Source: Thermoplasmata archaeon | GTDB taxonomy: Archaea > Thermoplasmatota > Thermoplasmata > RBG-16-68-12 | Assembly: GCA_036395115.1 (NCBI GenBank) | Contig: DASWDU010000049.1 | Location: forward strand, 1-64,000 | Length of the DNA: 64,000 nucleotides | Reading direction: 5' to 3' | Shown here: in pieces, positions 36,693 through 44,527 of the stretch | Position numbering within the stretch: the stretch's first letter is position 1 | Layout of the letters: each line of letters starts with the position of its first letter | Notes under the pieces: generated by a model | Database searches by the model: none | What the model was told of the DNA's origin: nothing | What the model saw: only the letters and a program-made list of their open reading frames with translations | Position numbers and translations under genes: made by a program

Positions 36693-36762
36693 ATCGCGCT
36701 CTCGCGATTTCGACGCGGGACGGCGCGATCGCCACGTACGAGGACGGGGACGGATCGGCCCT
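36691..36762 (-). pseudogene. 3' remnant of a second M29-like aminopeptidase gene
   Basis: 24 codons on the minus strand read RADPSPSSYVAIAPSRVEI and end in a stop. They align with KADPSLSFYATIGPSHLEI at the end of the aminopeptidase at 25743; about four of five bases agree over 65 positions. Nothing of the rest of the gene remains; the start of the next gene's downstream region intervenes. Together with the transporter gene on its left this mirrors the arrangement at 25578-26861. Confidence 0.7.
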
Positions 36763-36769
36763 TATCCGC

Positions 36770-37243
36770 TCATATGAACGGAACGAGGCTCCGGAAGATC
36801 GAGTAGGAGATCCAGGAGAAGATCAGCCACACGGCGAGGAACACGGTCGCGAAGACGAAGATTCCGCGCCGCGTCCCCTCCGGGATGTCCCCCTTCAGCG
36901 CGCCCACGACCCACGCCATCATTACGGCGAACGAGACGGCGAGATCCATCGCCACCACGGACACCCAGCCCAGAATCCGAATGGTGTCCCGATAGGCGAT
37001 GATCGCCGGATCGGTCGGAGGCTGACAAAACCCCGTGCAGGGCGGGGGAATCAAGAGCGCGGCGTGGAACGACAGCATCCCGGCGAACAAGAGCACGCCG
37101 ATGAAGAGGCCGGTCAACAGGACGAAGGTGTTCGTCGAGATGCCCGCTCGCCGCGGGGTCATGGGTACGGGGGGCGCATACGGCGGCGGACCATACGGCG
37201 GCGGAGCATACGGCGGCACGGGCGCAGTGGGGCTCGGTTCCAT
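36770..37243 (-). CDS. Membrane protein with Pro/Tyr-rich cytoplasmic tail
   Basis: 157 residues. The first 30 repeat the pattern P-P-Y-A/G-P-P (PPYAPPPYGPPPYAPP), a flexible tail as in some bacterial membrane proteins. Three hydrophobic helices follow (STNTFVLLTGLFIGVLLFAG, ILGWVSVVAMDLAVSFAVM, GIFVFATVFLAVWLIFSW), the first loop holding PPPCTGFC. The Shine-Dalgarno GGGAGG is spaced correctly for the second of two in-frame ATGs (37243). Function unknown. Confidence 0.7.
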   Translation of the reverse strand: MEPSPTAPVPPYAPPPYGPPPYAPPVPMTPRRAGISTNTFVLLTGLFIGVLLFAGMLSFHAALLIPPPCTGFCQPPTDPAIIAYRDTIRILGWVSVVAMDLAVSFAVMMAWVVGALKGDIPEGTRRGIFVFATVFLAVWLIFSWISYSIFRSLVPFI

Positions 37244-37395
37244 GGTCATCCCTCCCGGACGGGAATGGCCTGTGGATACATAAGGCTCCCGAAGCCCCCG
37301 GCCCTCACTCGGCCGATGACAGACCTCGCTGTGGTGATTGCGAGACGGGCGATGTCCGACCACGTGACGGCGAGATCCCGGGCGGAACAAGGAGT

Positions 37396-38169
37396 TCAGG
37401 AGGCGATCCGATCGGCCACGAGGGCAGCCGCAAAGATCGCCGTTCCAACGGACACGACGAGCGGCCCGGCCGGCAGCCTGAGGTAGTTGGCCAAGAGGAT
37501 TCCCGACCCCGCGCTCGCGGTCCCGGTGAGGCCACTCAGCAACGCGTAGGACGAGAGATTTCGGCTGACGGTTTTCATCGCCGCGGCCGGGATGACGACA
37601 AGGGCCCCCACGAGGACCGTGCCGACGATCTTGATTCCGACCGCCACGACGAGGGTCACGAGGAAGAGGTAGACGAAGTTGACCAGGGCCACATTTGTCC
37701 CCGTCGACCGGGCGAGTTCCTCGGACAGGATGCTCAGGACGACTCGCCGGTACACGAGCCGTGCGACGACGACGGTCGGAGCGGAAATCCCGACCGCGAG
37801 GAGGGCGTCCACGAGGGAGACCGTGGTGATGTCGCCGAAGAGCGCCTCCAAGAGGTCGACCTCGGGGGTCAAGAGGATCCCCACCGCGAGGGCGGTGACG
37901 AACAAGACGCCGATGATCGACTCGGGGAACAGCCTCGTCGTCTTCTCGATGTACCATGTCAGGACCGCGGCGGAAAACAGGAACGCGAACGCTCCGAGGA
38001 ACGGATTGAAGTTGAACAGAATTCCGAGAGCGAGGCCCGGCAACGCGACGTGGGAGAGCGCGTCGCCCACGAGGGCCATCCTCTTCAAGACCATCAGAGA
38101 CCCGACATAGCCCGCCGCGAACCCGACGGAGATCCCCGCGACGAGGCTATACACGGCCGCGTCGGTCAT
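37396..38169 (-). CDS. ABC-3 family metal transporter permease (ZnuB/MntB-like)
   Basis: 257 residues, about seven to eight helices. ABC-3 blocks: GSLMVLKRMALVGDALSHVALPGLALG, ESIIGVLFVTALAVGIL and the long VGIKIVGTVLVGALVVIPAAA. These permeases import zinc, manganese or iron. The ATG overlaps the ATPase stop (ATGA). No substrate-binding protein gene is next to it, which is unusual for the class. Confidence 0.9.
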   Translation of the reverse strand: MTDAAVYSLVAGISVGFAAGYVGSLMVLKRMALVGDALSHVALPGLALGILFNFNPFLGAFAFLFSAAVLTWYIEKTTRLFPESIIGVLFVTALAVGILLTPEVDLLEALFGDITTVSLVDALLAVGISAPTVVVARLVYRRVVLSILSEELARSTGTNVALVNFVYLFLVTLVVAVGIKIVGTVLVGALVVIPAAAMKTVSRNLSSYALLSGLTGTASAGSGILLANYLRLPAGPLVVSVGTAIFAAALVADRIAS

Positions 38170-38915
38170 CGGAGTCCCCGGGACCCGAAGTCGTGCTTGT
38201 GCTCTGCGAGGCCCGAACCGCTCCCGAAAATCTCCATCAAGAGATCGGGCTCCGAGAGGCGGCTCGGGGCCCCAAAGAATCGGACCGTCCGATTCAGAGC
38301 CAACACCGCGTCGGAATACTGAGAGGCGATGTGGATGTCGTGCGTGATCAGGAGGACCGTGATGTTGCTTTCCTTCTCCAGCCGATTGAGGGCTTCGTAC
38401 AGCATGTCTTCGCTTCCGATGTCGACGGTGGCCGTCGGCTCGTCGAACAGGAGGACGTTCGGCCGATCGAGGACCGCCCATGCGATCAAGACGCGCTGCA
38501 TCTCGCCGCCCGACAGGATGTCGAGCCGCTTTCGCAAGACTCCCCCCTCCAGGCCGACCGCGGCGAGCGATTCCTCGAAGCCGGCCTCGCTTTTGAAACC
38601 GAGGAAGTCGCGGACGGTGATCGGCACATCCGTCACCACGAAATGCTGCGGCACGTAGCCGATCCGGACCGGGCCGGACCACTCGACCGTCCCCGTGTGT
38701 GGCACGAGGCCGAGGAGGACGCGAAAGAGCGACGTCTTGCCCGCGCCGTTCGGGCCGACGATGGCGAGCGTGGTCCCTCTCCGGACGTGGAAGCTGACAT
38801 TCTCCAAGATGGGGACCTTATCCAATCGAACCCCGAGGTTCGCGACGCGCAGGACGTCTCCGGAGGCGCCGGCGTCATGGGGCGAACTTCGAGAAGGGGG
38901 CGGCTCGACGGCCAT
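38166..38915 (-). CDS. ABC-3 family metal transporter ATPase (ZnuC-like)
   Basis: 249 residues. Walker A GPNGAGKTS, signature LSGGEMQRVLIA, Walker B VLLFDEPTATVDI, switch LLITHDIH. The first 20 residues are a Pro/Ser tail. A TATA-like CTTAAATAAC in the gap toward the NikR gene ends about 25 bases ahead of the ATG, giving a leaderless start, and overlaps the left arm of the inverted repeat described separately. Likely regulated by that NikR. Confidence 0.9.
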   Translation of the reverse strand: MAVEPPPSRSSPHDAGASGDVLRVANLGVRLDKVPILENVSFHVRRGTTLAIVGPNGAGKTSLFRVLLGLVPHTGTVEWSGPVRIGYVPQHFVVTDVPITVRDFLGFKSEAGFEESLAAVGLEGGVLRKRLDILSGGEMQRVLIAWAVLDRPNVLLFDEPTATVDIGSEDMLYEALNRLEKESNITVLLITHDIHIASQYSDAVLALNRTVRFFGAPSRLSEPDLLMEIFGSGSGLAEHKHDFGSRGLR

Positions 38916-38937
38916 GCTGCCGCGCCCATTCGATGTC

Positions 38938-38968
38938 GTTATTTAAGAATTTGTGCACTCTTAATAAC
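38938..38968. promoter_or_regulatory. Inverted-repeat operator in the divergent metal-transporter/NikR promoter
   Basis: GTTATTTAAGA, a 10-base spacer, then TCTTAATAAC. The arms pair over ten bases with one unpaired T; the inner TTAAGA/TCTTAA (38943-38948, 38959-38964) is perfect. Each arm also supplies the TATA-like box of one of the divergent genes, so a bound repressor would block both. NikR binds spaced inverted repeats of this size, which fits the adjacent gene. Confidence 0.75.
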
Positions 38969-39000
38969 CCTCAAGTACGCGTTGCGCGGTCATTAGTAGC

Positions 39001-39393
39001 ATGCCGATCGTCAGCGTGAGCATGGACGAGTCGATCCTCCGGAACCTCGACGACGTGGCTCAGCGGCGCCGCTACCGCAGCCGAAGCGAAGCGGTCCGCG
39101 AGGCGCTCCGTGAGTTCATCGATGTCACGGAATGGGGCCGGGAAGGCGGAGAGGCGTCCGTCATTCTCGCGGTCATCTACGAGAAGGGGAATCCGCGCGC
39201 CGACCTCGCAATGCTCCAGCACCGGTTCGATGAAATTCGCACGATGCTCCATACCCACGTCGATGAAGCGGATTGCCTGCAGATCTTCGTCGCCGAAGGA
39301 TCGACGACGCGGCTGAAGGAGCTCATCGGGCAAATCCGCCGAATCAAGGGAATCAAGGTGATCAAGTTCATCCAGACCGCGGCCCGCCGGTGA
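39001..39393 (+). CDS. nikR: NikR-family nickel-responsive regulator
   Basis: 130 residues. N-terminal ribbon-helix-helix (VSVSMDESILRNLDDVA ... RSRSEAVREALREF) and a C-terminal ACT-like metal domain. The nickel ligands are conserved: H74, H84, H86 and C92 in LQHRFDEIR ... MLHTHVDEADCL. Known NikR proteins repress nickel uptake genes when nickel is bound. Here the target is very likely its own promoter and the ABC-3 transporter divergent to it. Confidence 0.93.
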   Translation: MPIVSVSMDESILRNLDDVAQRRRYRSRSEAVREALREFIDVTEWGREGGEASVILAVIYEKGNPRADLAMLQHRFDEIRTMLHTHVDEADCLQIFVAEGSTTRLKELIGQIRRIKGIKVIKFIQTAARR

Positions 39394-39489
39394 GCCTCGC
39401 TCCGACCCGAGACAAGGCGAGCGCGGTCCTTGGGAGGAGAGGTGTATGCGGACGCGTCTTCCGCGCACCGGAGGAGGTTCGGTCGCAGG

Positions 39490-41280
39490 TCACTCGACCG
39501 TGACGCTCTTCGCGAGGTTCCGCGGCTTGTCGATCGGGCACCCGCGCATCCGCGCGACCTCGTACGCGAACAGCTGGAACGCGACGCTGACCGGGACCGG
39601 CGCGAGGACCCATGGCATCGAGGGAATCCAGATCACGTCGTCCACGGCCTTGGGGAGTTCCTTGTCGCCCTCCGTGCCGATCGCGAGCACGGGCGCGCCG
39701 CGCGCGACCACCTCTCCGATGTTCGACCGCATCTTCTCGTACGTCGGGTCCTGCACCGCGATCGCGATGACCGGCGTGGATGGCGTCACCAGGGCGAGTG
39801 GCCCGTGCTTGAGCTCTCCGGCGGCGTACGCCTCCGCGTGGACGTACGAGATTTCCTTGAGTTTCAGAGCGCCCTCCAGGGCGACCGGGTAGTGCGCATG
39901 GCGGCCGATGTAGAACGCGTCCCGCGCGTTCCCGTACTTCTCGGCGAGCGCCCGGATCTCCGTGGACTTGTTGAGTACGTACTGCGCTGCCCGCGGGAGG
40001 GACCGGAGCTCGTCCTTCAGCGCGTCGATTTCGGCGTATCCGAGCGCCCCGCGGTCCTGCGCCATCTTGAGCGCGATCAGGTACAGGACGACGACCTGCG
40101 CGATGAACGTCTTCGTGCCCGCAACGCTGATCTCGATGCCCGCGCGCGTGTACACGGTGATGTCCGTCTCGCGCGTCAGGCTCGATCCGAGGACGTTTGT
40201 GATCGCGACGGTCCTGCAGCCGCGGCGGCGCGCCTCGCGCGCGGCGCCGAGCGTGTCGGCCGTCTCGCCGCTCTGGGAGATCAGGATGACGAGCGGCCGG
40301 TCCGCCGGACCCTGCGTATAGCGGTACTCCGAGGCCAGCTCGGCGGAGGCCGGGATGCGCGCGAGCTCCTCGAGAATGTACTTGCCGATCAACGCGGCGT
40401 GGTACGACGTCCCGCACGCCACGAGCTTCACGCTCGTGGCCCCCTCGGACAGGAAACCGTCGATCTCGAGGTTCGCGAGCCTCCCGAGGAGCGTCTCGTG
40501 GATCGCCTTCGGGCCTTCGTGGATTTCCTTCAGCATGAAGTGTTCGAACCCGCCTTTCTCCGCGTCCTCGAGCGACCAGGTGACCCGCTCGGGCTCTCGC
40601 CGGACCGCGCGGCCGTCGAGGTCCGTGACCGCCGCGCCCTTGGGTGTGATCACGACCATCTCCTTGTCCATCACGTAGAGCACGCGGTCCGTGTAGCGCA
40701 GCAGCGCGGGGACGTCGGACGCGAGGAAGTTCTCGTCCGGTCCGAGGCCGACGACGAGCGGGCTTTCGTTGCGGGCGCCGACGACTTTCCCGGGTTCGTC
40801 CGCGTGGACGGCCAGGATCGCGTAGGATCCGCGGACATCGCGGAGCGCCTTCCGGACCGCTCCCTCGAGGTCGCCGTCATAGTATGACTCGATGAGATGG
40901 ACGAGGCTCTCCGTGTCCGTCTGCGACACGAACGTGTGGCCGCGCGCCTCGAGCTTCTCGCGGAGGCTCGCGAAGTTCTCGATGATCCCGTTGTGCGCGA
41001 GGGCGATCTTCCCGTGGCAGTCGACGTGCGGGTGCGCGTTCACCTTCGACGGCGGCCCGTGGGTGGCCCAGCGGGTGTGGGCGAAGCCCGTCGTCCCCTT
41101 GAGCGGCGGGAGCTGCGCCTCCAGGTCCGCGATGAAGCCTTTGTCTTTCACGACGTGGAGGGCGCTCCCGACGACGGCGACGCCCGCGCTGTCGTACCCG
41201 CGGTACTCGAGGCGCTTCAGGCCGTCGAGCAGGATCGGCAGGGCGTTGCGGCGGCCCGCATACCCGACGATTCCGCACAT
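39490..41280 (-). CDS. glmS: Glutamine--fructose-6-phosphate aminotransferase
   Basis: 596 residues. Nucleophile C2 in MCGIVGYAG, glutaminase loop LAHNGIIENF, two SIS domains (with SQSGETADTLGA and GRHAHYPVALEGALKLKEIS) and the C-terminal LAKSVTVE. Makes glucosamine 6-phosphate for amino-sugar and glycan synthesis. One base separates it from the GlmU-like gene upstream, forming a two-gene operon. Confidence 0.96.
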   Translation of the reverse strand: MCGIVGYAGRRNALPILLDGLKRLEYRGYDSAGVAVVGSALHVVKDKGFIADLEAQLPPLKGTTGFAHTRWATHGPPSKVNAHPHVDCHGKIALAHNGIIENFASLREKLEARGHTFVSQTDTESLVHLIESYYDGDLEGAVRKALRDVRGSYAILAVHADEPGKVVGARNESPLVVGLGPDENFLASDVPALLRYTDRVLYVMDKEMVVITPKGAAVTDLDGRAVRREPERVTWSLEDAEKGGFEHFMLKEIHEGPKAIHETLLGRLANLEIDGFLSEGATSVKLVACGTSYHAALIGKYILEELARIPASAELASEYRYTQGPADRPLVILISQSGETADTLGAAREARRRGCRTVAITNVLGSSLTRETDITVYTRAGIEISVAGTKTFIAQVVVLYLIALKMAQDRGALGYAEIDALKDELRSLPRAAQYVLNKSTEIRALAEKYGNARDAFYIGRHAHYPVALEGALKLKEISYVHAEAYAAGELKHGPLALVTPSTPVIAIAVQDPTYEKMRSNIGEVVARGAPVLAIGTEGDKELPKAVDDVIWIPSMPWVLAPVPVSVAFQLFAYEVARMRGCPIDKPRNLAKSVTVE

Positions 41281-42471
41281 CTACAGGACCACCGCGCCCG
41301 AGGGGATCGTCCCGCGGAGCTTCGCGCCCGACTCGACCCGCGCCCTCTCATTCACGACGGTCCCCGGCGCGACGCTCACCCCGTTCCCGATTTCGACGTC
41401 CTCGCCGATCAAGGCGCCGATCTGCGGGACCGCGTGCCACGCGCCCTCGATGTTCACGTCCCCGGGCCCGGACGCGGCGAGGAGACCCGCCCGCGCGACG
41501 ACGCCGGAGCCGAGGACTGCGTCTTGCACGACGCTCGACGGACCCAGGATGACGTCGTCCATGAGGATCGAGTTCGCGACGGTCGTCAGCGCGCCGATGC
41601 GGACGTTCTTCCCGAGGCTCGTCGAAGGCAGCAGGACGGCGTTCGGACCGATCTCGCATCCGGGCCCGATCGACAGCGGACCTTGGAGGTACGCCCCCGA
41701 CCGGATCACGCACCCGTCTCCGATCGAGACGCGGCCGCGGATCGTGACCGCGGGCTCGATCGTGCCCGCCCGGACCTCGTGCCCGTCCTTGAGCGCGACC
41801 GCATTCAGCCGAAGGAGGTCCCACGGGTACAGCGCATCGACCCATGTCCCGCCCGTCTTGACGGCCGCGACCGCCGTCCGCTTCGCAAGCGAGGACACCG
41901 CCCCCGGCAGGTCGTGCTGGCCCTCCTTCACGAGCGCCTGAATCTCGTCGAAGATCCGCGCGTCGAGGGCGTACGCCCCCGTGCTGATCAGGTTCGAGAT
42001 GACTTCGGTCGGCTTCTCTGTGATCGCGAGCAGGTTGCTTCCCTGGATCGTGATGACGCCGTAGCTCTGGGGCCGCTCGCTTTCCGTGATCAGCACCGCG
42101 GGCTTCCCGGCGATCTCGAGCAGGTCCGATACGAACCGGCCGTCGACCATGTTGCTGCCGTTCAGCACGAGGAACGGCTCGTCCAGATGGCCGCGCGCCT
42201 CCCAGATCGCGTGGGCCGTTCCGAGCTGTTTCGTCTGCGTGACGTAGGTGACGTGCGCGCCGAACGCCTTGCCGTCCTGGAAGTACGCCTGGATCCGTTC
42301 GCGCCGGTACCCGACGACGAAGAAGAGGTCGTGGACTCCGTTTTCCACGAGTGCCTGGACGACGTACTCGATGAGCGGGCGGTTCCCGACGGGGATCATC
42401 ACCTTGGGCAACGACGCGGTGAAGGGCCCCATCCGGGCGCCTTCTCCTGCGGCGAGGACGACCGCTTTCAT
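41281..42471 (-). CDS. Bifunctional sugar-1-phosphate nucleotidyltransferase/acetyltransferase (archaeal GlmU type)
   Basis: 396 residues. N-terminal nucleotidyltransferase with LAAGEGARMGPFTASLPKV, substrate strand GTAHAIWEA and NGSNMVDG; C-terminal left-handed beta helix of hexapeptide repeats (from IRGRVSIGDGCVIRS to the end). This is the archaeal form that turns glucosamine 1-phosphate into UDP-GlcNAc. With glmS it supplies amino-sugar donors; phosphoglucosamine mutase is not in the window. Confidence 0.92.
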   Translation of the reverse strand: MKAVVLAAGEGARMGPFTASLPKVMIPVGNRPLIEYVVQALVENGVHDLFFVVGYRRERIQAYFQDGKAFGAHVTYVTQTKQLGTAHAIWEARGHLDEPFLVLNGSNMVDGRFVSDLLEIAGKPAVLITESERPQSYGVITIQGSNLLAITEKPTEVISNLISTGAYALDARIFDEIQALVKEGQHDLPGAVSSLAKRTAVAAVKTGGTWVDALYPWDLLRLNAVALKDGHEVRAGTIEPAVTIRGRVSIGDGCVIRSGAYLQGPLSIGPGCEIGPNAVLLPSTSLGKNVRIGALTTVANSILMDDVILGPSSVVQDAVLGSGVVARAGLLAASGPGDVNIEGAWHAVPQIGALIGEDVEIGNGVSVAPGTVVNERARVESGAKLRGTIPSGAVVL

Positions 42472-42481
42472 GGTCCGACCA

Positions 42482-42500
42482 CGTCCGAGCGCTCCGGACG
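42482..42500. promoter_or_regulatory. Near-palindrome in the glmU-glmS leader
   Basis: CGTCCGAGCGCTCCGGACG pairs with itself apart from one extra C and ends 11 bases before the GlmU-like ATG. A TATA-like GGATATACCC (about 42522-42531, minus strand) lies upstream, so it falls in the leader RNA. It could be an operator or a hairpin that affects translation. Confidence 0.4.
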
Positions 42501-42702
42501 GATGCCGGGCTTACGCCGCGACGGGTATATCCCTTGTGGGGCCCGTCCAGCGGCTGAGAATCGTTCGAGTCCGTCGCGTTCGCAGCGCTCGGGCGGATTC
42601 GCCATGTCCCATTCGGACTGCTTCCCGATATTAAAAGCAATTCTACAACATTCCGAGAACCGGTAACGAAGGATTAATAACACTCCTCCCCCTTGCGCCG
42701 GC

Positions 42703-43644
42703 ATGGTCCGGCGTTGGCTCGTCGAGGACACCCCGCAAGGGGCCGTCGGACGGGAAGCCGAGATCCTCGAGAAGCCCGAGCGGGTCGCGCCCCTCTCCTC
42801 GCCGCTCGCATGGCGGATCCTCCAGGAACTCGCCCGGGCCCCGGACTACCCGAACGCCCTGGCGGCCCGCCTGAACGTCCACGAGCAGAAGGTCTACTAT
42901 CACGTGCGGCGGCTCGAACGCGCGGGCCTCCTCGAAGTCATCCGGGAAGAATCGAAGCGGGGCGCGTCGGCCCGCGTCCTCGCCCCGACGGCGGACGCGT
43001 TCGCCGTCGTCCTGAAGGGACGCGGCACGCCAGTCGCCTCCCCCCTCCTGCCGCACGCGGGCATCGTCGCGCGCTTCCTCGAGGAGTTCTCGAGCGAAGG
43101 GACGTTCAACGGCTCGATCGTCGTCGGCTCGCCGTACACGCACGGACCGTTCGGCACGACGTCCCGCGATTCCCCGTACGCCGTCGAACTCGGCTTCTTC
43201 CTCGGGCGGCTCTTCGCGGCGCCGAAGCGTCCCCTCCTCCGGCTCGACACGGAGATGAAGGCGGCGGGCCCGGGGCGGGACCATCTGATCCTGGTCGGCG
43301 GTCCGGTCGCGAACATCATCACGATGGACCTGAATCCACATCTCGCCGTGAATTTCGACTGGAAACAGGTGTGGCGGATGGAATCGTCGCGCACGAAGCG
43401 GCACTACGTGGACGAGCAGGTCGGGCTGATCGCGAAAGTCCGCAACCCATGGAATCCGGCGCGGGTCGTCGTCCTGCTCGGCGGCCTCCACGCGGTCGGC
43501 ACGATGGCGGCAATCCTCGGCATGACCCAATCCGCCGACGACGTCCTCGACGGATACACGCCGGGGGAGGACTTCTACCGGGTCGTCGCGGGCCAGGACC
43601 GGGACGCGGACGGACGGATCGACGCCGTCTCGATCCTCGAGTGA
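42703..43644 (+). CDS. Winged-helix regulator fused to an S-layer-like domain
   Basis: 313 residues. Residues 28-95 form a winged helix (LAWRILQELARAPDYPNAL, NVHEQKVYYHVRRLERAGLL). The rest resembles the C-terminal domain of archaeal S-layer proteins, with NGSIVVGSPYTHGP, LILVGGPVANIITMDLN and the VVVLLGGLHAVGTMAAI strand-helix. No signal peptide, so this is cytoplasmic. A TATA-like GATTAATAA (42672-42680) predicts a leaderless message. Divergent from the GlmU-GlmS operon, a reasonable target. Confidence 0.75.
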   Translation: MVRRWLVEDTPQGAVGREAEILEKPERVAPLSSPLAWRILQELARAPDYPNALAARLNVHEQKVYYHVRRLERAGLLEVIREESKRGASARVLAPTADAFAVVLKGRGTPVASPLLPHAGIVARFLEEFSSEGTFNGSIVVGSPYTHGPFGTTSRDSPYAVELGFFLGRLFAAPKRPLLRLDTEMKAAGPGRDHLILVGGPVANIITMDLNPHLAVNFDWKQVWRMESSRTKRHYVDEQVGLIAKVRNPWNPARVVVLLGGLHAVGTMAAILGMTQSADDVLDGYTPGEDFYRVVAGQDRDADGRIDAVSILE

Positions 43645-44427
43645 TCAGCCCAAGGCGACGCTCTCGTAGGGAATCTTGTCCTCGAGCCGGGCATTCGCCG
43701 CTTCGATCGCTTGGATGGCCTCCATCGCCCGCTCCTCCGGGAGGAGCAGGAGGACGTCGACGCCTCGTTCGGCCGCCTCCACCGTCGCGGGGACCGCACC
43801 GAACTCGATCCGAGGACGCAAGCCGAGTTCCCTCGCCGCCACGAGGCCCGCCGGATCGAGCGCCGCGACGACGAACCCTCGCGTCTCGCGGAGGAGTCGC
43901 TTCGATGACGGCGGCGTCCTCCGGCGGGTCCCGGCCGGCACCCGCGCCACGACGATTCGGCCGGGTCGCAGGGCGACGATGCCCTCGAGGTTGCGGACCG
44001 CGAGCAGTTCGCCCTTCGCCGCATCGTGGGCAGCGATTCCCGTCGAGGGCGACGTCCGCCCGGCGTAGGCGACGAGGAGCCCGTTCTCCATGAAGAGCCC
44101 GAGGCGGTCGCCGCGGCGCGCCGCGCCCCCGGCGAGGGCCTGCGTCGTATCGACGACGGCCATCGCCCGGCCCGCGCGTTCGACGAACGCCCGCAGTTCG
44201 ACGAAGCGGTCGTGCAGATGCTCCACGCCTTTCTTCGTGGCGCGGTATTCGCCGTTCGCGAGCGTCAGCAGCGCATCTGCCTGGAGCCCGTGCGCGTATT
44301 CCGAGGCCCCTTGGACCGTCATGTCGAGTCGCTCCGCGATCGTGCGGAGGCGCGTGTGGCGGTTGGTCGTGACCTCGTAGAGGAACAGGAGTCGGGTGGT
44401 CGCGCGAAGGTCCCGGAGCAATGCCAT
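43645..44427 (-). CDS. Winged-helix regulator with a C-terminal ligand-type domain
   Basis: 260 residues. N-terminal winged helix (RATTRLLFLYEVTTNRHTRLRTIAERLDMTVQGASEY, broken here as two helices and a wing) followed by a long alpha/beta part with LAVRNLEGIVALRPGRIVVARVPA and GRDVLLLLPEER-like strands. This layout occurs in archaeal regulators with DUF7839-type C-terminal domains that may bind a small molecule. Divergent from the secreted propeller gene at 44528 over a promoter containing TTCTTAAATAC. Confidence 0.75.
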   Translation of the reverse strand: MALLRDLRATTRLLFLYEVTTNRHTRLRTIAERLDMTVQGASEYAHGLQADALLTLANGEYRATKKGVEHLHDRFVELRAFVERAGRAMAVVDTTQALAGGAARRGDRLGLFMENGLLVAYAGRTSPSTGIAAHDAAKGELLAVRNLEGIVALRPGRIVVARVPAGTRRRTPPSSKRLLRETRGFVVAALDPAGLVAARELGLRPRIEFGAVPATVEAAERGVDVLLLLPEERAMEAIQAIEAANARLEDKIPYESVALG

Positions 44428-44527
44428 GGGAACCGCATTCCTTCACCCGAGGAAAAGGCCGCGCCAACATTCTTAAATACTCAAGTTCATCGGACAAACA
44501 TCAAGTCTAGTTGAGGAGGAGAATCAG

